A stretch of DNA of 60,501 nt from Eimeria necatrix (lineage: Eukaryota > Apicomplexa > Conoidasida > Eucoccidiorida > Eimeriidae): contig NW_013652245.1 in assembly GCF_000499385.1 (NCBI RefSeq), positions 7,501-68,001 on the forward strand, in the 5' to 3' direction. Under the pieces are notes generated by a model, which did no database searches, was not told where the DNA came from, and saw only the letters and a list, made by a program, of their open reading frames with translations. A program made the position numbers and the translations under genes. Numbering within the stretch: position 1 is the first letter of the stretch; every line of letters starts with the position of its first letter. This document shows positions 23,136 through 35,590 of this stretch, one piece after another.

Positions 23136-24623
23136 TGCGGGATGGCGCGCGGACGCAGGCAGCAGGCAGAGATGCAGGCTGCGCAGCTGCGCTAGTTCGA
23201 GGGTGAATTTAACAAATGAAATATTAAATTGATTATTAAATTGATTAATTATTAAATTGATTATTAAATGATAAATAATTAATTTGGAAAGTTGAAAGAA
23301 AACTCACCGCCCACAATAAACAAAATGCCTCTGCAGCCGCAGCGGCCGTGGGGTCTACCGTGGGGGAAGCGGCTGTCCGTGCAGCCGACGTCTTCTTCGG
23401 CGCGGGCCCCTGCTGCTGCTGCTGCTGCTGCTGCTGCGGCTTCAGCAGCAGCAGCAGCAGCAGAGGCTGCGGGGTGCTGCTGCTGCGCGGGGCCCCAGCT
23501 GTCGCGACAGGCCGCCAAGTCCGTGCGGTGTCTGTAGTAGTGCAGCAGCACTCTGTCGCCATCCACAGATGTCACCCAATATCTTTTATCAAACTTTATA
23601 AGTCTGACAAATCCCGTTTCTTCCTGCAGGAACAGCAGCAGCCCCTGCACGAGTCGGTGCTGCAGCAGCAAGCTGCTGGGCGCGAAGCCGCGGCCCAGCG
23701 ACGGGCACGCCTGCAGCAGCTGCTGCCGGTGCAGCGCCGGCGACTGCAGCCACGAAGCAGCAAGTTGGCAGGACTTGCACTGCTCGGGGGCCCCTTCGGG
23801 CCCTTCGGGCCCTTCGGGGGCCCCTTCGGGGGCCCCCGCGGCCACCAGCGCCTCGGAAAGGGCCCCGGGGGCCCTCGACAAGCCAGCAGCAGCAAACCCC
23901 GGCCCCGGGGACCCCATGCTGCTGCTGCAGCGTCCGCGGGGGCCAGGGGGCCCCCAAACCAACCCTTCTGGAGCTGCTGCTGCGGCGAAGCTGGCAGCAA
24001 GTCCCCCTTAATGGGCTTGTGGAGATCAGCAGCAAAAGAAGGATGTGGAGAAAAGTTCGGAGAAGCCACGGGGGCTTCGCCCCCCCAGCCAGCAAATCGG
24101 TCGACGGCGCTGTGGGGCAGCAGAAAGAGGGGAAAGGAGGAGTTGGGCTGCGCAGCAAAGGCGTCGGGGGCCCCCGCGGGGGATATGGCAGCAGCAGAAC
24201 GGCAGGCCAGGGCCCCCAGCAGCCCCCGCTTGTGGTGCGCGTGCCAGGGCCTCACTAGGCCTGAGAGCCGCAGCAAATAGCCCCAGCTTCTGCTGCTGGG
24301 GCCTTCGCATGCGCCGCAGCTAGCAGCAGCACCTTGCTGCTGCTGCTCCTTGTGCAGCAGCGCCAAGTTGAGGGGCCTGGGGGCGAGGGCCCCCGTGCCG
24401 ATGACTGCGGGCCGGTAGACGCGGCGCCAGCTGCGCGGCAGCGGCAGCAGCAGCAGCAGACACAGCAGCAGCAGACACAGCAGCAGCAGCAGCAGCAGAC
24501 CCGCCAGCCAGCCCAGCGTGCTCGCGGCCCCACACACGCCGCCCACCCACGGGCTCTTCGCCAAACCTGCCAAGTAAGTGGGGCCCCGCGTGGCCAGCCA
24601 CTGCAGCAACGCCGGCGGCGCCA

Positions 24624-24624
<1 letters not shown>
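20933..24624 (-). CDS. Alpha/beta hydrolase of the EMB8/YheT/ABHD1-3 type, membrane-anchored
   Basis: Likely serine hydrolase (lipase or esterase-like). Exons on the minus strand: 24624 to 23308, 23086-22225, 21912-21759, 21433-20933; the last three join in phase. ATG 24624 starts MAPPALLQWL, then a strong transmembrane segment (GWLAGLLLLLLLCLLLLCLL). Later segments are RYWVTSVDGDRVLLHYY, CRGILFIVGG, LLAAAKGFCVFFLSCLRGIE, the nucleophile elbow GYSMGS (near 22550), VPLLCLHALDDPIV with the acid residue, and VGRGGHNLF with the catalytic His. All triad elements are present in family order. Long Gln/Ser runs interrupt exon 2. Exon 1 changes frame between about 24,000 and 23,700 in a GGGCCC-rich stretch; I found no convincing intron there, so it is a missed intron or an indel. 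The start may also lie further upstream, since the frame is open to 24792. Confidence 0.85.
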
Positions 24625-24660
<36 letters not shown>

Positions 24661-27600
24661 GCCTTGCTGCGGGTGCTGCTGCCCAGGCTCCTCTTCAGAT
24701 CCAGCTAAACACCCGTGGCCTGCTGCCTGCTGCAGGGCCTGCCCATCGCAAGCCCAAAGCGCCTCCAGCAGGTTAAGCTGCTGCTGCTGCACAACTGGGG
24801 CGGAGAAGAGTCAGTGAAGAAGCACCCAAGACAAAGAGCTGCCAAAGACCCGGAGGGGGCTTGGGGCCCCGCGCGCAGCCAGCGGAGACCTTTGCAGAAA
24901 GAAACAAATAAAACTAAGGTTCAGAAAAGATGAAGGGAAGTGGAAGACGAAGAGAAGCGAAAGCTTTGCAAAATACAAACGAACTTGCACCAGCCGCTCT
25001 GTGGTGGTGAGACCGACTCAGAACACGTGGGGGATGCGACTGTGCCGCTTAAGTGCAGCCTTCTTAGGACAGGAGGTAGACACAGACCCGTAGAACAATT
25101 CAATAGTACGTAATAAATATAATTTATTTACTTCAGTCGCTAACAAAAATACAAACACACCAATTCACCAAGCACGCAAACCCTCGCGCTGAAGCGCTCC
25201 TCTGTCCGCCACGGTCGGGGCCCCCCACCTTTTGCAGTGTCTGTGTCAAAAGAAAGGCCCCAGTTTGTTTTCAATGCATTTTAATTTGTTGAATGCTAGT
25301 TAATTTGTAGACAACCGAGGTTTCGTGAGCACGACACTGTGGAACAGCGCCGATGCCTGGAAAAGGACGCGCAACGGCACCAGCACCGCGCGCTGTTTCG
25401 TTCCTAAATTTAGTTTCCTCTTTCTCATATCCATGTCAGTTTACGTATAATTTATATCCACCTCAGCCCCACTCATTCAGCTTGTCTTCGGCCCTGCGGG
25501 CCCGCCTGTTCTCGGAAATAGCCAGCTCGATCACCTACATGCAGTGCTCTTTCGCTGAGACCGCAGTCACAAACTCTGCACTGATAACAGCAACTTCCTG
25601 CAGCCCAAATGTGGGGTTTGATGCTCCATATAGACACTCCACGAGGATGCAGACACCAGCAGATACAAAACGAGTGGAATTTCGAGAAATTAAGCAGTTT
25701 TTCGCGAAGATAAGTGGAGCGTTCCCGACCAGCGACACATATTCACCGTTACGGGGCAGCAAAAGAGCTAGATTTCATTGCAGTACTGATAAAGCCGTGG
25801 CTGAATGAGTCACGGAGAACTATATAGCACTGTTTCGGTCTCGGGAAAAGCGTAAGAAGAGCTAAGGACCTACTCAAAAACGCTGGCGGGCTATGCCCAC
25901 TCGATGGCAACCCTGCAGGTACATTGCAAGTCGAGAGGCGGCACTTCAGAAAGAGGCTGCAACGCAGACACACAGAGGGCCTGCCTCTTTCCAGGGCTCC
26001 AGTGTTAGCCTAGTGAGCCCTTTTGAACAGTCAACGCCCCCTGCATGCGCATTCCGAAGTATTGAAACCTGCAGTGGCACGCAGAGGATTTGTGACGCTG
26101 GTTGTGGGGATAGATCGCAGTAAAGGATTTCTTTTTTGAGAACATGGTGCATTGCGCCATGCCTCGCTTTCTCCGCGGCACTCCGTGTTCATATGTTTGT
26201 TGTCGAGCGGTGTTGGCTCCCCACTTCCTGCAGTGTCTGTGAGGCAGAGCCAATGCACAAACATAGATTTATATGCCGATAAGTGATTTCTCCAGCCACC
26301 ACAATGAGCGGTGGACTCTTAAAAGCTACATTTAAACCGATTCACGTGCAGTTAGATGGTGGCCGACACCCAATACAGGCCACTAACCTCTCTACCTCTC
26401 CCGCCTCTCGGAAGGTCTGCTGCCGCTGGACTCCAGGCCAACACCCTCTGCCTAATCCCACGCTGCACTGTTTAACTTCTACGGCGAAAGCCTGAAACTG
26501 CGGCTTTCAAACTTCGGGTGTACACCGGGCCCTTGCGCCGACTCCGGGGCACTAACAAGAAAAACAGCCGATTTCGGAGGAACAGAAAATCCCCAAGAGA
26601 GGACTTCCACGCAAGACAGAGCCAAATCCGATTGTTCGGCTTCCAGGCTAAAGGTGTTACAGAGGCTGCCCAGAAGAGACCTTTCACGGGAAATATAGCC
26701 CAATGAGATTTTGACTTCCAAACTAAAGATGCTAGGGAGAGCGCTCATGTTTATAGATGGGGAAAAACTAGTTCAGCTACTGTATGATTGCCTCTAAATA
26801 CGTGCAGCTTCTTTTCCGCCTGGCCGGTTGCTAAACCCCATTTCTTTGCATGATAGAACCACGACCGCAAAGAGTTTTACTGGAAAAACTCAGTGTAAAA
26901 GGCAACGCTTGATACCGATTACTCTGCCCGTCATGATCCAGAGTAGTTCTGTTCACCCGGGGGCTCAAAGAGAATAGAAGACGGCTGTTACGGGGTGGAA
27001 CGCGTCACAATCCAGGTTTGTTGTATCGGGGCTCCTTAAGGAGAAGCTGAGCAGTTGGTTTGTTTTTTGCTAACTGGTACGACATACTGAGTGCTTTGCT
27101 ACTTTGCTGCCGATGCTAGTTGCACTAGGGCAAAATAAGTAGTTGCTCCACATACCAAGACGCGCTTTTCCTCCGCTTATGTTCATTCTGCCTCTGTCAG
27201 TCTTCCGGAATCCTCGTAAACACGCAGCTGGAGGCTCTTGGAGTAGTCATCCCACTAGTTTTGCCATTGAGGACTAGATCTGTTTTCCTCATTACAGTGT
27301 CATGTCGTACCACGCTGTGTGCACCATCCGAGTTAGGCAGAAAATTCATGGATGTAAACGGTTGGTTGTTAAACGCCCTGATAAGGTTTCTGCTTGAATC
27401 GCGATTCTTTAAGCCCTTTCTTTAAGTGGGTCCTGGTAACGGCTGTCTTGCTACGAGCAATCGACAGGTGTCTGATCCATGCCGCCACTTCAAGATTTTA
27501 TCTGTTTGTTTGGTATGTTCTTTCTGAGCCTCCACGTGGCCCCTGCCGAAAACTGCCATCAGATAATCTTGCACAGCAACAGTGCCAAGAGTTACTGCCT

Positions 27601-30600
27601 CTTTTGCAAAGCTCTTCAAGTTGGTAACCACTTCCCAATTTATGAAGGTCTGCTCTTTGTCCCAGGAGCCCCCTCGCTGTTTTCTAGGGGCACGCGATTC
27701 CTCAGTGCTCGCGAGATCCAGCCACCAGAACTGGCAGCTCCCTTGCCAAAATTGTGTTTCTTACTTCTATACAGCATTTCTCATTTTTCCATGTAATTCA
27801 GAGAGGTACTTCGGTATGGCATGGGCTGCCAGCCCTCTGGTGCTATGCCACTCTGCACCTCCGCAGCAGCACAATTCACTGTCGTGCTGCAGCCACATAC
27901 TCCTGACGGCCGTTGTCTAGCTCGTAAGCCAGACATATTCATGTACCAACTTCAAAGCAACTAGGCATAACTCCGGCCGCAGTGCATCAGCGCATCGGTG
28001 CAAGCAACTACTTCGTGTGCGCATACACTGCTATTCACTCACATCCACAGTGGTGCCAACTAGCTTGTAGAGCACAAAGCTTCGACGGATACCGAACGCA
28101 AACAAATGGACACAGCTAGCACTTGCAGGTCACGACTCAATGGCGGTTGCGATAATAGCCACGCACACGGCAGGTATTTAGCAACCTATTCCACTGGCCG
28201 CCACCGCAGTGCGGCGCGTTACAACGAAACACGAAATAAATTTTGCGAGCGAATCATACTAAACCTGATCGAAATAATAAGTAGGTATGATATGTGTAAA
28301 AGTGCAGAACTCTGGTAGTGGGTGGGAAACGAAAAATGCCGCAGAGCAAGACATTTCGAAGAGAGTGCAATTGAACTCTACTGCCTTCTGGAGCTTTTCA
28401 GTTACGTACGCATAGAGTCTGTCCTTATTTAAGCGTTCATTATATTCGTTTACGGCGTTGAAAGTTTTTTTGACGGCCTACAGGACAACGTAGCATCCAA
28501 GCCGAGTTTGATGCACTACAACTGTGGGCAGCTCCGGAGCATATCTTTGTGTCTCGGAGGCCCCACATGCAAACTGAAGTCTACCCCAATGCACCTCCAG
28601 GAAACTTGGGAAAGTGTGTTTTCGAAGTGCGATGTACACTTCCATAACGTGCATCTCACAGGAGCACACAGACAGCCTGCGCTGGAGATATCCAGGAGAG
28701 GAACCCGTAGTAAAGACCCGGCAAAAAGCAAAGCAAAACAAAGGGGTGGTACGACGCAACTTGGAAGAAGGAGTCACAACTGCTAATGAAATTCGTGTCG
28801 TTCAGTGCCCGTGTCAAAGTGAAACTGCGACGAAAGATGCTGGTACAATTTGAACCGAAAAGCCTCCATTTGACGCCGGTGGCAAGAGTGCAATCACAGG
28901 GGAGCTATGCGTTGCAATGAACGCATCAGGCGCGAAAGATATGGTCCAGCAAGCTTGCGACGGGGCCCACGAGAAAGGTCTACTCACTTGCGAGGGGAAA
29001 CACAGATTTCAGAGATGTTGGAGAACATGCGGCTAAAAGTGCAGAGAGGCCTTTTTGTCAAGCAGCAGCGAAGCGCAATCATACGCCGACAAGAGAACTA
29101 GTAACTGGCAGTGAAATAGGAAACAAAGGGGGAATGTAGGGCAACTCGATTTTAGGGTCCAAACACCCGAAAGATTAGGTAGTGTGCAGCGCTGGTAGCA
29201 CGGCATGCATGAATGCGCAAGCAGTGAGTTCCGGGTCATGCAATGTAGCAGGACTACAGCGGCACTTATCCGTGATGATGTGGCTGCCCACACACACGTA
29301 AAGCCTTGCTGCGTAAGGGTGAATCTCTTGGGAATTTGACTCGGGAGGCTGTAGAGCAAATACAGCAAATACCGCGTAGGTTGTCGCGGCTCTTTGAGCC
29401 ACACGAGAGAAGTTATGTACTGGCCGTGCCGTAACTGGGCTAAGAATAGCCTGCAGCTGCAGAACTCTTAAAGACAACCCTACACTTAGGTTCTTTTAAT
29501 GTACAAATCATGAAGCAACTTCATATTTCCTATGGGATGAGCTCAGAACCTCTGTAAACGCCAGATGATACGAGGTATCTACAAAGTGCACCGGCGACAT
29601 GGGGAAAGACAACGCATAGCCGGGTGGGACTTGGCAGAAAGGCATTGTAAAGCAGGCGGAAGATTTGCTTGCGAGACCGACACAAAGCAATAGGGAAAAA
29701 GCGGCCGCAGCATTTGTATTCCCACTTCCCTAGCGAAATAATTCACACAGGAGACCTGAGGTGAAACTGAGAGTCAAGAAGGCGTGGCTCGTCCGGCAGC
29801 CATGCGTGAGCAGGCATGCATGGACTCCTATTATCTTAGTGGACAGGCGCAAAGATCTTACGCTAAACTAGGTCTGCCGAAATCAAACACAAGGGCCGCT
29901 CTACGAGACTGTGGAGATCGGTAGTGAGCTTTGCTACTTTCACTTCAGCTTCACAGCAAAGTAGCTCCTCAAGTGTCGAGCCTCGAAAATTTTACAGTTG
30001 TCAGCTATGTTGTAGAGGAAGATGAGAAGATGCGGAAAGACATAAAGCTTGAGCACATTCTATTTGGTGAACGATTGCAGACATTCGAAGCGAAGAGTCC
30101 CCAACTGAGATACTCGACACATTAATTGCGCACCTAGTTGTCTTCTCGAACTCTTCCCCATTCGAGACGCAGCCAGAATGTGCTTCCCTTTGGCTAAAAT
30201 TTTTGGGAGGCTCTGCCAGAAATCCTTCATTTATGATGTAATGCCCGGTCAGCTTACTTTTTGCAAGCACGCAGTTGCTCACTTGTCAGAAAGCGGCTGC
30301 ATTCCTAGAACATCAGTTCAACCCCTGGCAACGCCTCAGAAAATATCTTTTTTATCTTGTATAGGCGCATGCATAGAATATTGACTGAATTGGGTGGCTG
30401 CCCACAGTGCCACAGCAGCTGGAAGGAGCTACTACGCAGGTAGGCACACCAGGAAGCACTGAGGCGCCACGATGTTTTCCAGCCCCCATGAGTTTATTCT
30501 GATATAATTATTGGAGATAGTAGACTTCCTAAGACCTAAATCGACAAAGGGTAAACAGATTCAACGTGACACAGAGAATTAGGTGGCCGATTGCGCCTCC

Positions 30601-31765
30601 TGCGCCCACTTCTTTGGGGCTCATGGCTAGCTGGTAGTGGGGGGGAAATGATAAATACGATGATTTGTATTGAGCAGATATATAGCACTAAAGTTTTCTG
30701 AAATCTAACTGAGCTTTTAATGACGTCGGACCGTTACTGACTGTTGAAGGTACGTTACAGCCTTCACCTCATACTGTTGTCCTAGAAATGCAGATGATAG
30801 CGGAGAACTACAAGACTAAGGCACTAAACCACTCCCCGTGAAGGCCACTGGCATTTTATGTAGCAAATGCCTGCATCTAATGCCATTCACCGCGGGTTTG
30901 GAGTCACGCCACATTCTGGAAAATAAGTTGAGCAGCCCTGGTTCAAAACACAGTATCAGGCGGAGTTGCGTGGTGTCCTTCATCCTTACTGCTGCCTTAT
31001 AGCTCGCCCACGGAGAATCAAGAGTGCTGCATCCCTTAAGTATAACAGACTCAGCACAAACTAATGCTGAAATGCATGCATGAGTAGCAGTAGACTGTTG
31101 CTTGCCTTTGCAGGGCTCTAAGCATTGTCTTTCATTGCTTGCGGCGTATTTAGATCAGCCACAAAGTTTGTGTAATGAAAAAAATTAGCAAAAAGCAATA
31201 CACAGTCGCTTCCTTCACGTCACAGCTGGAATTGTCACGTCACAGCCTCTATGATCGACAGAGCATGACAGATCTACATCTCCTTGAGTGCCTTATTGTT
31301 ACCGTCCATATGAGGCAACGTTTGTATTCTTAAAATTTTCGTTTTTAGGAAATAAAGTGATATGTTTTCCATGCGTTATCATTGAAGAGTGAGCCTACTG
31401 CATCTTCAGCAGAGAGCGCAGCCGACTGCTTGTTGCATGCGACCAACCCCACCGATACCTCCTCACAAAGTAAACACCCAAAAATAGAGGATCTTGCTCT
31501 TTCAAATCCACTTTATATGAAGTAATTTAACTAGAAACATAATTTTGATAAAGAATCTTACCAATTTATCTTCGTGAACGGCTACAGCAACTTTCGTTCA
31601 CGACTGAGCAGATGTGCTGCCGCCACCACCTGCCAGCCAAAGTTCCAGGTTTCCGGGATTACTTGGATGCTGAAGCTTTAACATCCTTTTTATCGTTCCC
31701 CCTACATTTTCTTGACTCTTGATTGTTTTGTTTCTTTGATTAACTGCAGTATTTCAGCCCAGGGC
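24625..31765. other. 7-kb repeat-poor region without a recognised gene
   Basis: CAG runs stop near 24,790 and base composition becomes even, so this is the border between the repeat-rich and repeat-poor halves. No open frame exceeds about 150 codons. The longest ATG-started one, 25353-25808 (+, 151 codons), begins MPGKGRATAPAPRAVSFLNL and has no known domain. The 5' flanks of the hydrolase (minus) and of ORC2 (plus) both point into it, so it is a divergent intergenic region, but genes with many tiny exons or non-coding transcripts cannot be excluded. One GGTGTACACC near-palindrome lies at 26516-26526. Confidence 0.5.
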
Positions 31766-32737
31766 ATGGCTCCCTCAGCCCAAGCTGCTGCTGCTCCACC
31801 TGGTGCAGACGGCAGCGAAAACATGAACTTTGACAAAGACGACGCCGCATGGCTGGTGCGTCAGTTCGGCCGTTTCAGACCACTGCTGCAGACTCAAGAT
31901 GGCTGCCCTGGCTTCCTCACGGAGTTAGGCTTGGGGGCTTCATCTGCAGCCCCCGAAGCCCCAGTGCCCCAGGACGCAGACAGGAGCCGCCGGCTGCTGC
32001 AGTGGGCAAATAGGCAGCACAAGGAGCGGCTGCAGCATTTAAAACAGCTCGGAGCCGCACACTCGCGGTTCGTTCGCTCTGGGTGAGGCAGCAGGGCCGC
32101 AGCAAACCCTCAGGGTTTAGGGTGCAGACTTGAGGGTTTGCAGAAACCTCTTCTGAGCCTCAACCATCTTCTGCTAATTTATTTTTGCCGTTTGTTTGCT
32201 GTTTAGTGCAAGGACTCAGACGCGGAAGCGAACAAGGGGCTGCGAGCTGGGGGTAGAGAGCAGCAGCAGCAGCAGCAGCGAGGAAGAACCGCCCTCAGCA
32301 GCAGCAGCAGCAGACGAAAACAGCAAGCCCACAGCAGCAGCGCGGGGCCTTTCTAAGCCCGAAAAGTGAGAATTGTTTGCATTTAAATGCATGCGAGCTT
32401 CTAGGATTATTTAAGAGATAATAAAGCTTTAAGACTTCACACTTTGCACCTTTCACTACTTCTCCCGCTTTGCCCCCTTTGGCATTTCGCCCTGCATTTC
32501 TACACATTAAGTATTTGGTCTTCGACATTAGCTGCAGTTCTGGGCTGCTGCTTCAGCTCGCAGCAACTCATAATTAAAGATGTATGCATGCGCATGCACT
32601 TTTGCACGAGATTGCATGCAAGAAAGCTGATTAAGCAGCTACTGTTTCCCACAATAAATGCAAAACGGACGAGTTCTAATGTGCTGCTGTGCTGTCCCGT
32701 GGCACTTGAGCAGCAGCGCCCAGCAGGCGCTTCCCGG

Positions 32738-32778
<41 letters not shown>

Positions 32779-35590
32779 AGGACGGCGCGGAAGAGTGCGA
32801 CGCGTTGCTGTTTTCTGCATTTGATTTATTATTTTGTTCGACGGCCACTTCGAAACATTCAAAGGAGTCTTTGCCGAGCTGTCTGCTGGACTTTGTGAGC
32901 GAAGCAAAGCAGCAGCAGCTGCCTTCAGAAAGCCCCAGAAGGCTGCAGAAGCACACGGGGGCGGCGCATGCAGCAAAAGCCAGCAGCAGCAGCAGCACCA
33001 ACAGCAGCGACAAAACTTCTGAAGAAGATGCAGAAGTGGCGCAGTCTGCAGTGTACGACGAGGCAGGTGCGTCTTGGGCTTCTGCGGTGTACGGACACCT
33101 GAGCGGGACTCACAGCTTTCTCTGGAAAGCCACAAATCAGTGTTTTCAACTTTGCTTTTTGCACAGAGCTGCACCCAATTCGGCAGCTGCAAGAGAGCGT
33201 TTTGAATCTTCCCGAGCAAAACAAAAAGACCAAAGAGAACCTGATGCGGGAGCAGGTAAGGGCAGGGCAAATCCCGTGGCCTAAAGCCCGAACTCTTGGC
33301 CCAAAATCCAAAAACTTGAATTTTTTTTCTTGTTTTCTGTTTTTGCTGCAGCTGAAGCTGCTGGGAGTGCGCTGGAAGTGCCTGCTGATGAGCGGCTGGA
33401 ATGTGCTGGTGGCGGGCTGTGGCAGCAAAGGCCGCCTGCTGCGCGAGTTCGCCAGCAGCATGTTGAGGTGCAAATTCACTAATGCATTTTTTTCCTTTTT
33501 TTGAATTAAAGTCCATGTTGAGTGTTGATTAGCTGCAGCTAGCGGCAGTTTCCTGCTGCTGCTGCAGCCTGTTGAGGGGCAGCCTTTGGCTGCTGTTCAG
33601 CGCTGTCTTGTGCAAAACTAGGAACCTCTTGTGCTTTTTTTGGCCTTTTTGTCTCAGCGACGGCTTTTGCTGCGTTTTAAATGCTTACCAGCGCGAGTTT
33701 AAACTGTCCCAGGCCCTGCAGGCCACAGTGCAGGTCATTCGAGGCCACCTGCGCACGCAGAGTAAATACACTGCAGCAGCAGCAGCCACAATTCCTGCTG
33801 CGCAGACTGCAGCAGGCAGCAGCGCCTCCTGCGACCGGCTCATCAAGGTGAGAAACGCATTTGGATTTGAAGATGGAGGCGACTGCATGCAACATGCATG
33901 CAGCTTGAGCGCAGCAGGTCTGTTGACCAGTGGACCACACCACAGGGCGCTGCTGCAGCTGCATGCGCGTGGGAAAAACACTTTTTGTGTTTTCAGGAAC
34001 TGAAGGCCTTGCTGAAACAAAGCTGCCACCCCCTATATGTTATAGTAATTGGGTTTGAGAGTTCAACATTAACAGACACCCGCCGCCACCTGGCAGCGCT
34101 GGCGTCTTGTGATAAGGCAAGTGAAGTTCGAAGTTTTCTGATCTTCGAAAATTTGAAATCTTTTGTCCCCACTTTTCAATTTCATTCTGCCTTTTTTTGC
34201 ATGCATTGCACTCTTTGTTTTGAGTTTTTCGTGAACATTTCGCAGCAGGAGCAGCAGCTGCAGCGAGAGCTGTGCTGCTGCAAACTGCAGCAACTGTGCA
34301 GGCTTAGTTCAGTGGGATTTGCAAAGTTCAGAAACAAAATTCGGAAACTTAATTTTGCAATTTGCAATTTGCTGCTGCTGCTCTCTCAGGTGCGGCTAGT
34401 CTGCAGCGCCGACCACTTACAGCATGCGCTGCTGCTGGACGCAGCAGAGCTGCGGGACTTCCGCTTTGTGTTCGAGACTGCTCACACTCGCCAGGACTAC
34501 AGGTGGGACAGGAAACAAGTTTATTTGCGCGATTTTATCTCTTTTTTGGAAAATTTGAACAAATAAACTGAACAAAACTGCAAATGTGACGGGTGGGGGC
34601 CAATTGGCCTCAGGTTCTGCGTTCATTCTTGCTGCGAAGGTTTCCTAGTGGTCTAGATCTGTGTGTATGCTGGTGCAGCGAGATCCTGCAGCATTTCCCA
34701 ATATAAAGTGGCTGTGCGTGGCTTTCAGGTTTTGTTGTCATTGCTGTGTGTTTGTTTGAACAAGAGAATCTGTGAGATGGATTTCGAAGTCCTTTTGTGC
34801 AAAACTGCAGAGATGAAGTGCTGAGCCGGTGGGGCTCCATGTGCGGGTTCGTGCCTGGCTGGCTGTGGGCGGGAAGCAGAGTCCAGGGCGGCGGGAGGGG
34901 CGGCAGCAGCGTGAATTTCGAAGTGGTGATGCGTGGGTTGACGACGAACCACAAGAGGCTGCTGCGCTGCATTGCAGAGTTGCAGCTCGCGCAGATCGAG
35001 AGGTGATCTTTGCAGAAAAAGGGATTTTCGAGCTTTCAAACATGCACAACAATAAAGTTTGACAGGCAAATAACCTATGGCAGTCGTTTGATTTTCCCGC
35101 TCTTGTCTCATGGATTCGAATATTTCCATCTTCTCCTCGCGCAAGCCTCAACTCCACTCTTTTGCCATGATAACCCTTTCTTGTGCTTTTTGCGCTGCTT
35201 GTTCAGAAACGAATCGCCTATTGTGGCTCTCAGTGACCTGGGCACTGAAACAAGCGGCATGTCATTGTCTTTGAGCCGACTCAAACTCAAAGAGCTCCTC
35301 GTGGAGGTCACTAGCCATGGGGCTGCTGTGCAGGCGCGAAAAAATGGCCAGGAAGCTGTGGCTATTCGAGCAAATAAGTGTGTCCCGATCATTGTCTTGC
35401 AAATTGCGTGTCATATTACTTCTTTTTGGAAGTTTGGATTAGATTTTGCTGGGCTAAGCTTTCGTTTAGCCAACACACCATCTCGGCCCTAATTTATGTA
35501 GCTCTGTTTCTTTCATGTGCGGCTGCCTTCTTTCCCTGCAGGGCTCAACTGCAGGAACTCCTTGAGCTTTTAGACAAAGCCGGGCTCTGA
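31766..35590 (+). CDS. ORC2: Origin recognition complex subunit 2
   Basis: Subunit of the origin recognition complex. Eleven exons: 31766-32082, 32207-32365, about 32711-33066, 33167-33255, 33352-33467, 33658-33847, 33997-34116, 34390-34502, 34811-35002, 35207-35377, 35542-35590; about 623 residues, all joins in phase. The first three exons code a low-complexity N-terminus with Ser, Ala and Glu runs. Exon 5 carries WNVLVAGCGSKGRLLREFAS, the ORC2 version of the AAA+ P-loop region. Exon 7 has PLYVIVIGFESSTL and exon 8 VRLVCSADHLQHALLLD, matching the Walker B and following strand of ORC2; exons 9-11 give a C-terminal winged-helix-like part. The acceptor of exon 3 is one of three in-phase choices (32711, 32714, 32717). 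Intron 7 has a GC donor. A CAG-rich segment at 34242-34300 in that intron could be a cassette but is not needed for the frame. Confidence 0.92.

Noticed and set aside
22140..23195. 351-codon plus-strand frame
   Set aside because: It is antisense to the hydrolase exon that carries GYSMGS and is kept open by CTG repeats.
34242..34300. Extra ORC2 exon rich in Gln/Cys between exons 7 and 8
   Set aside because: The GC donor at 34116 joins exon 8 in frame and gives the normal ORC2 spacing; the extra segment needs a weaker arrangement.
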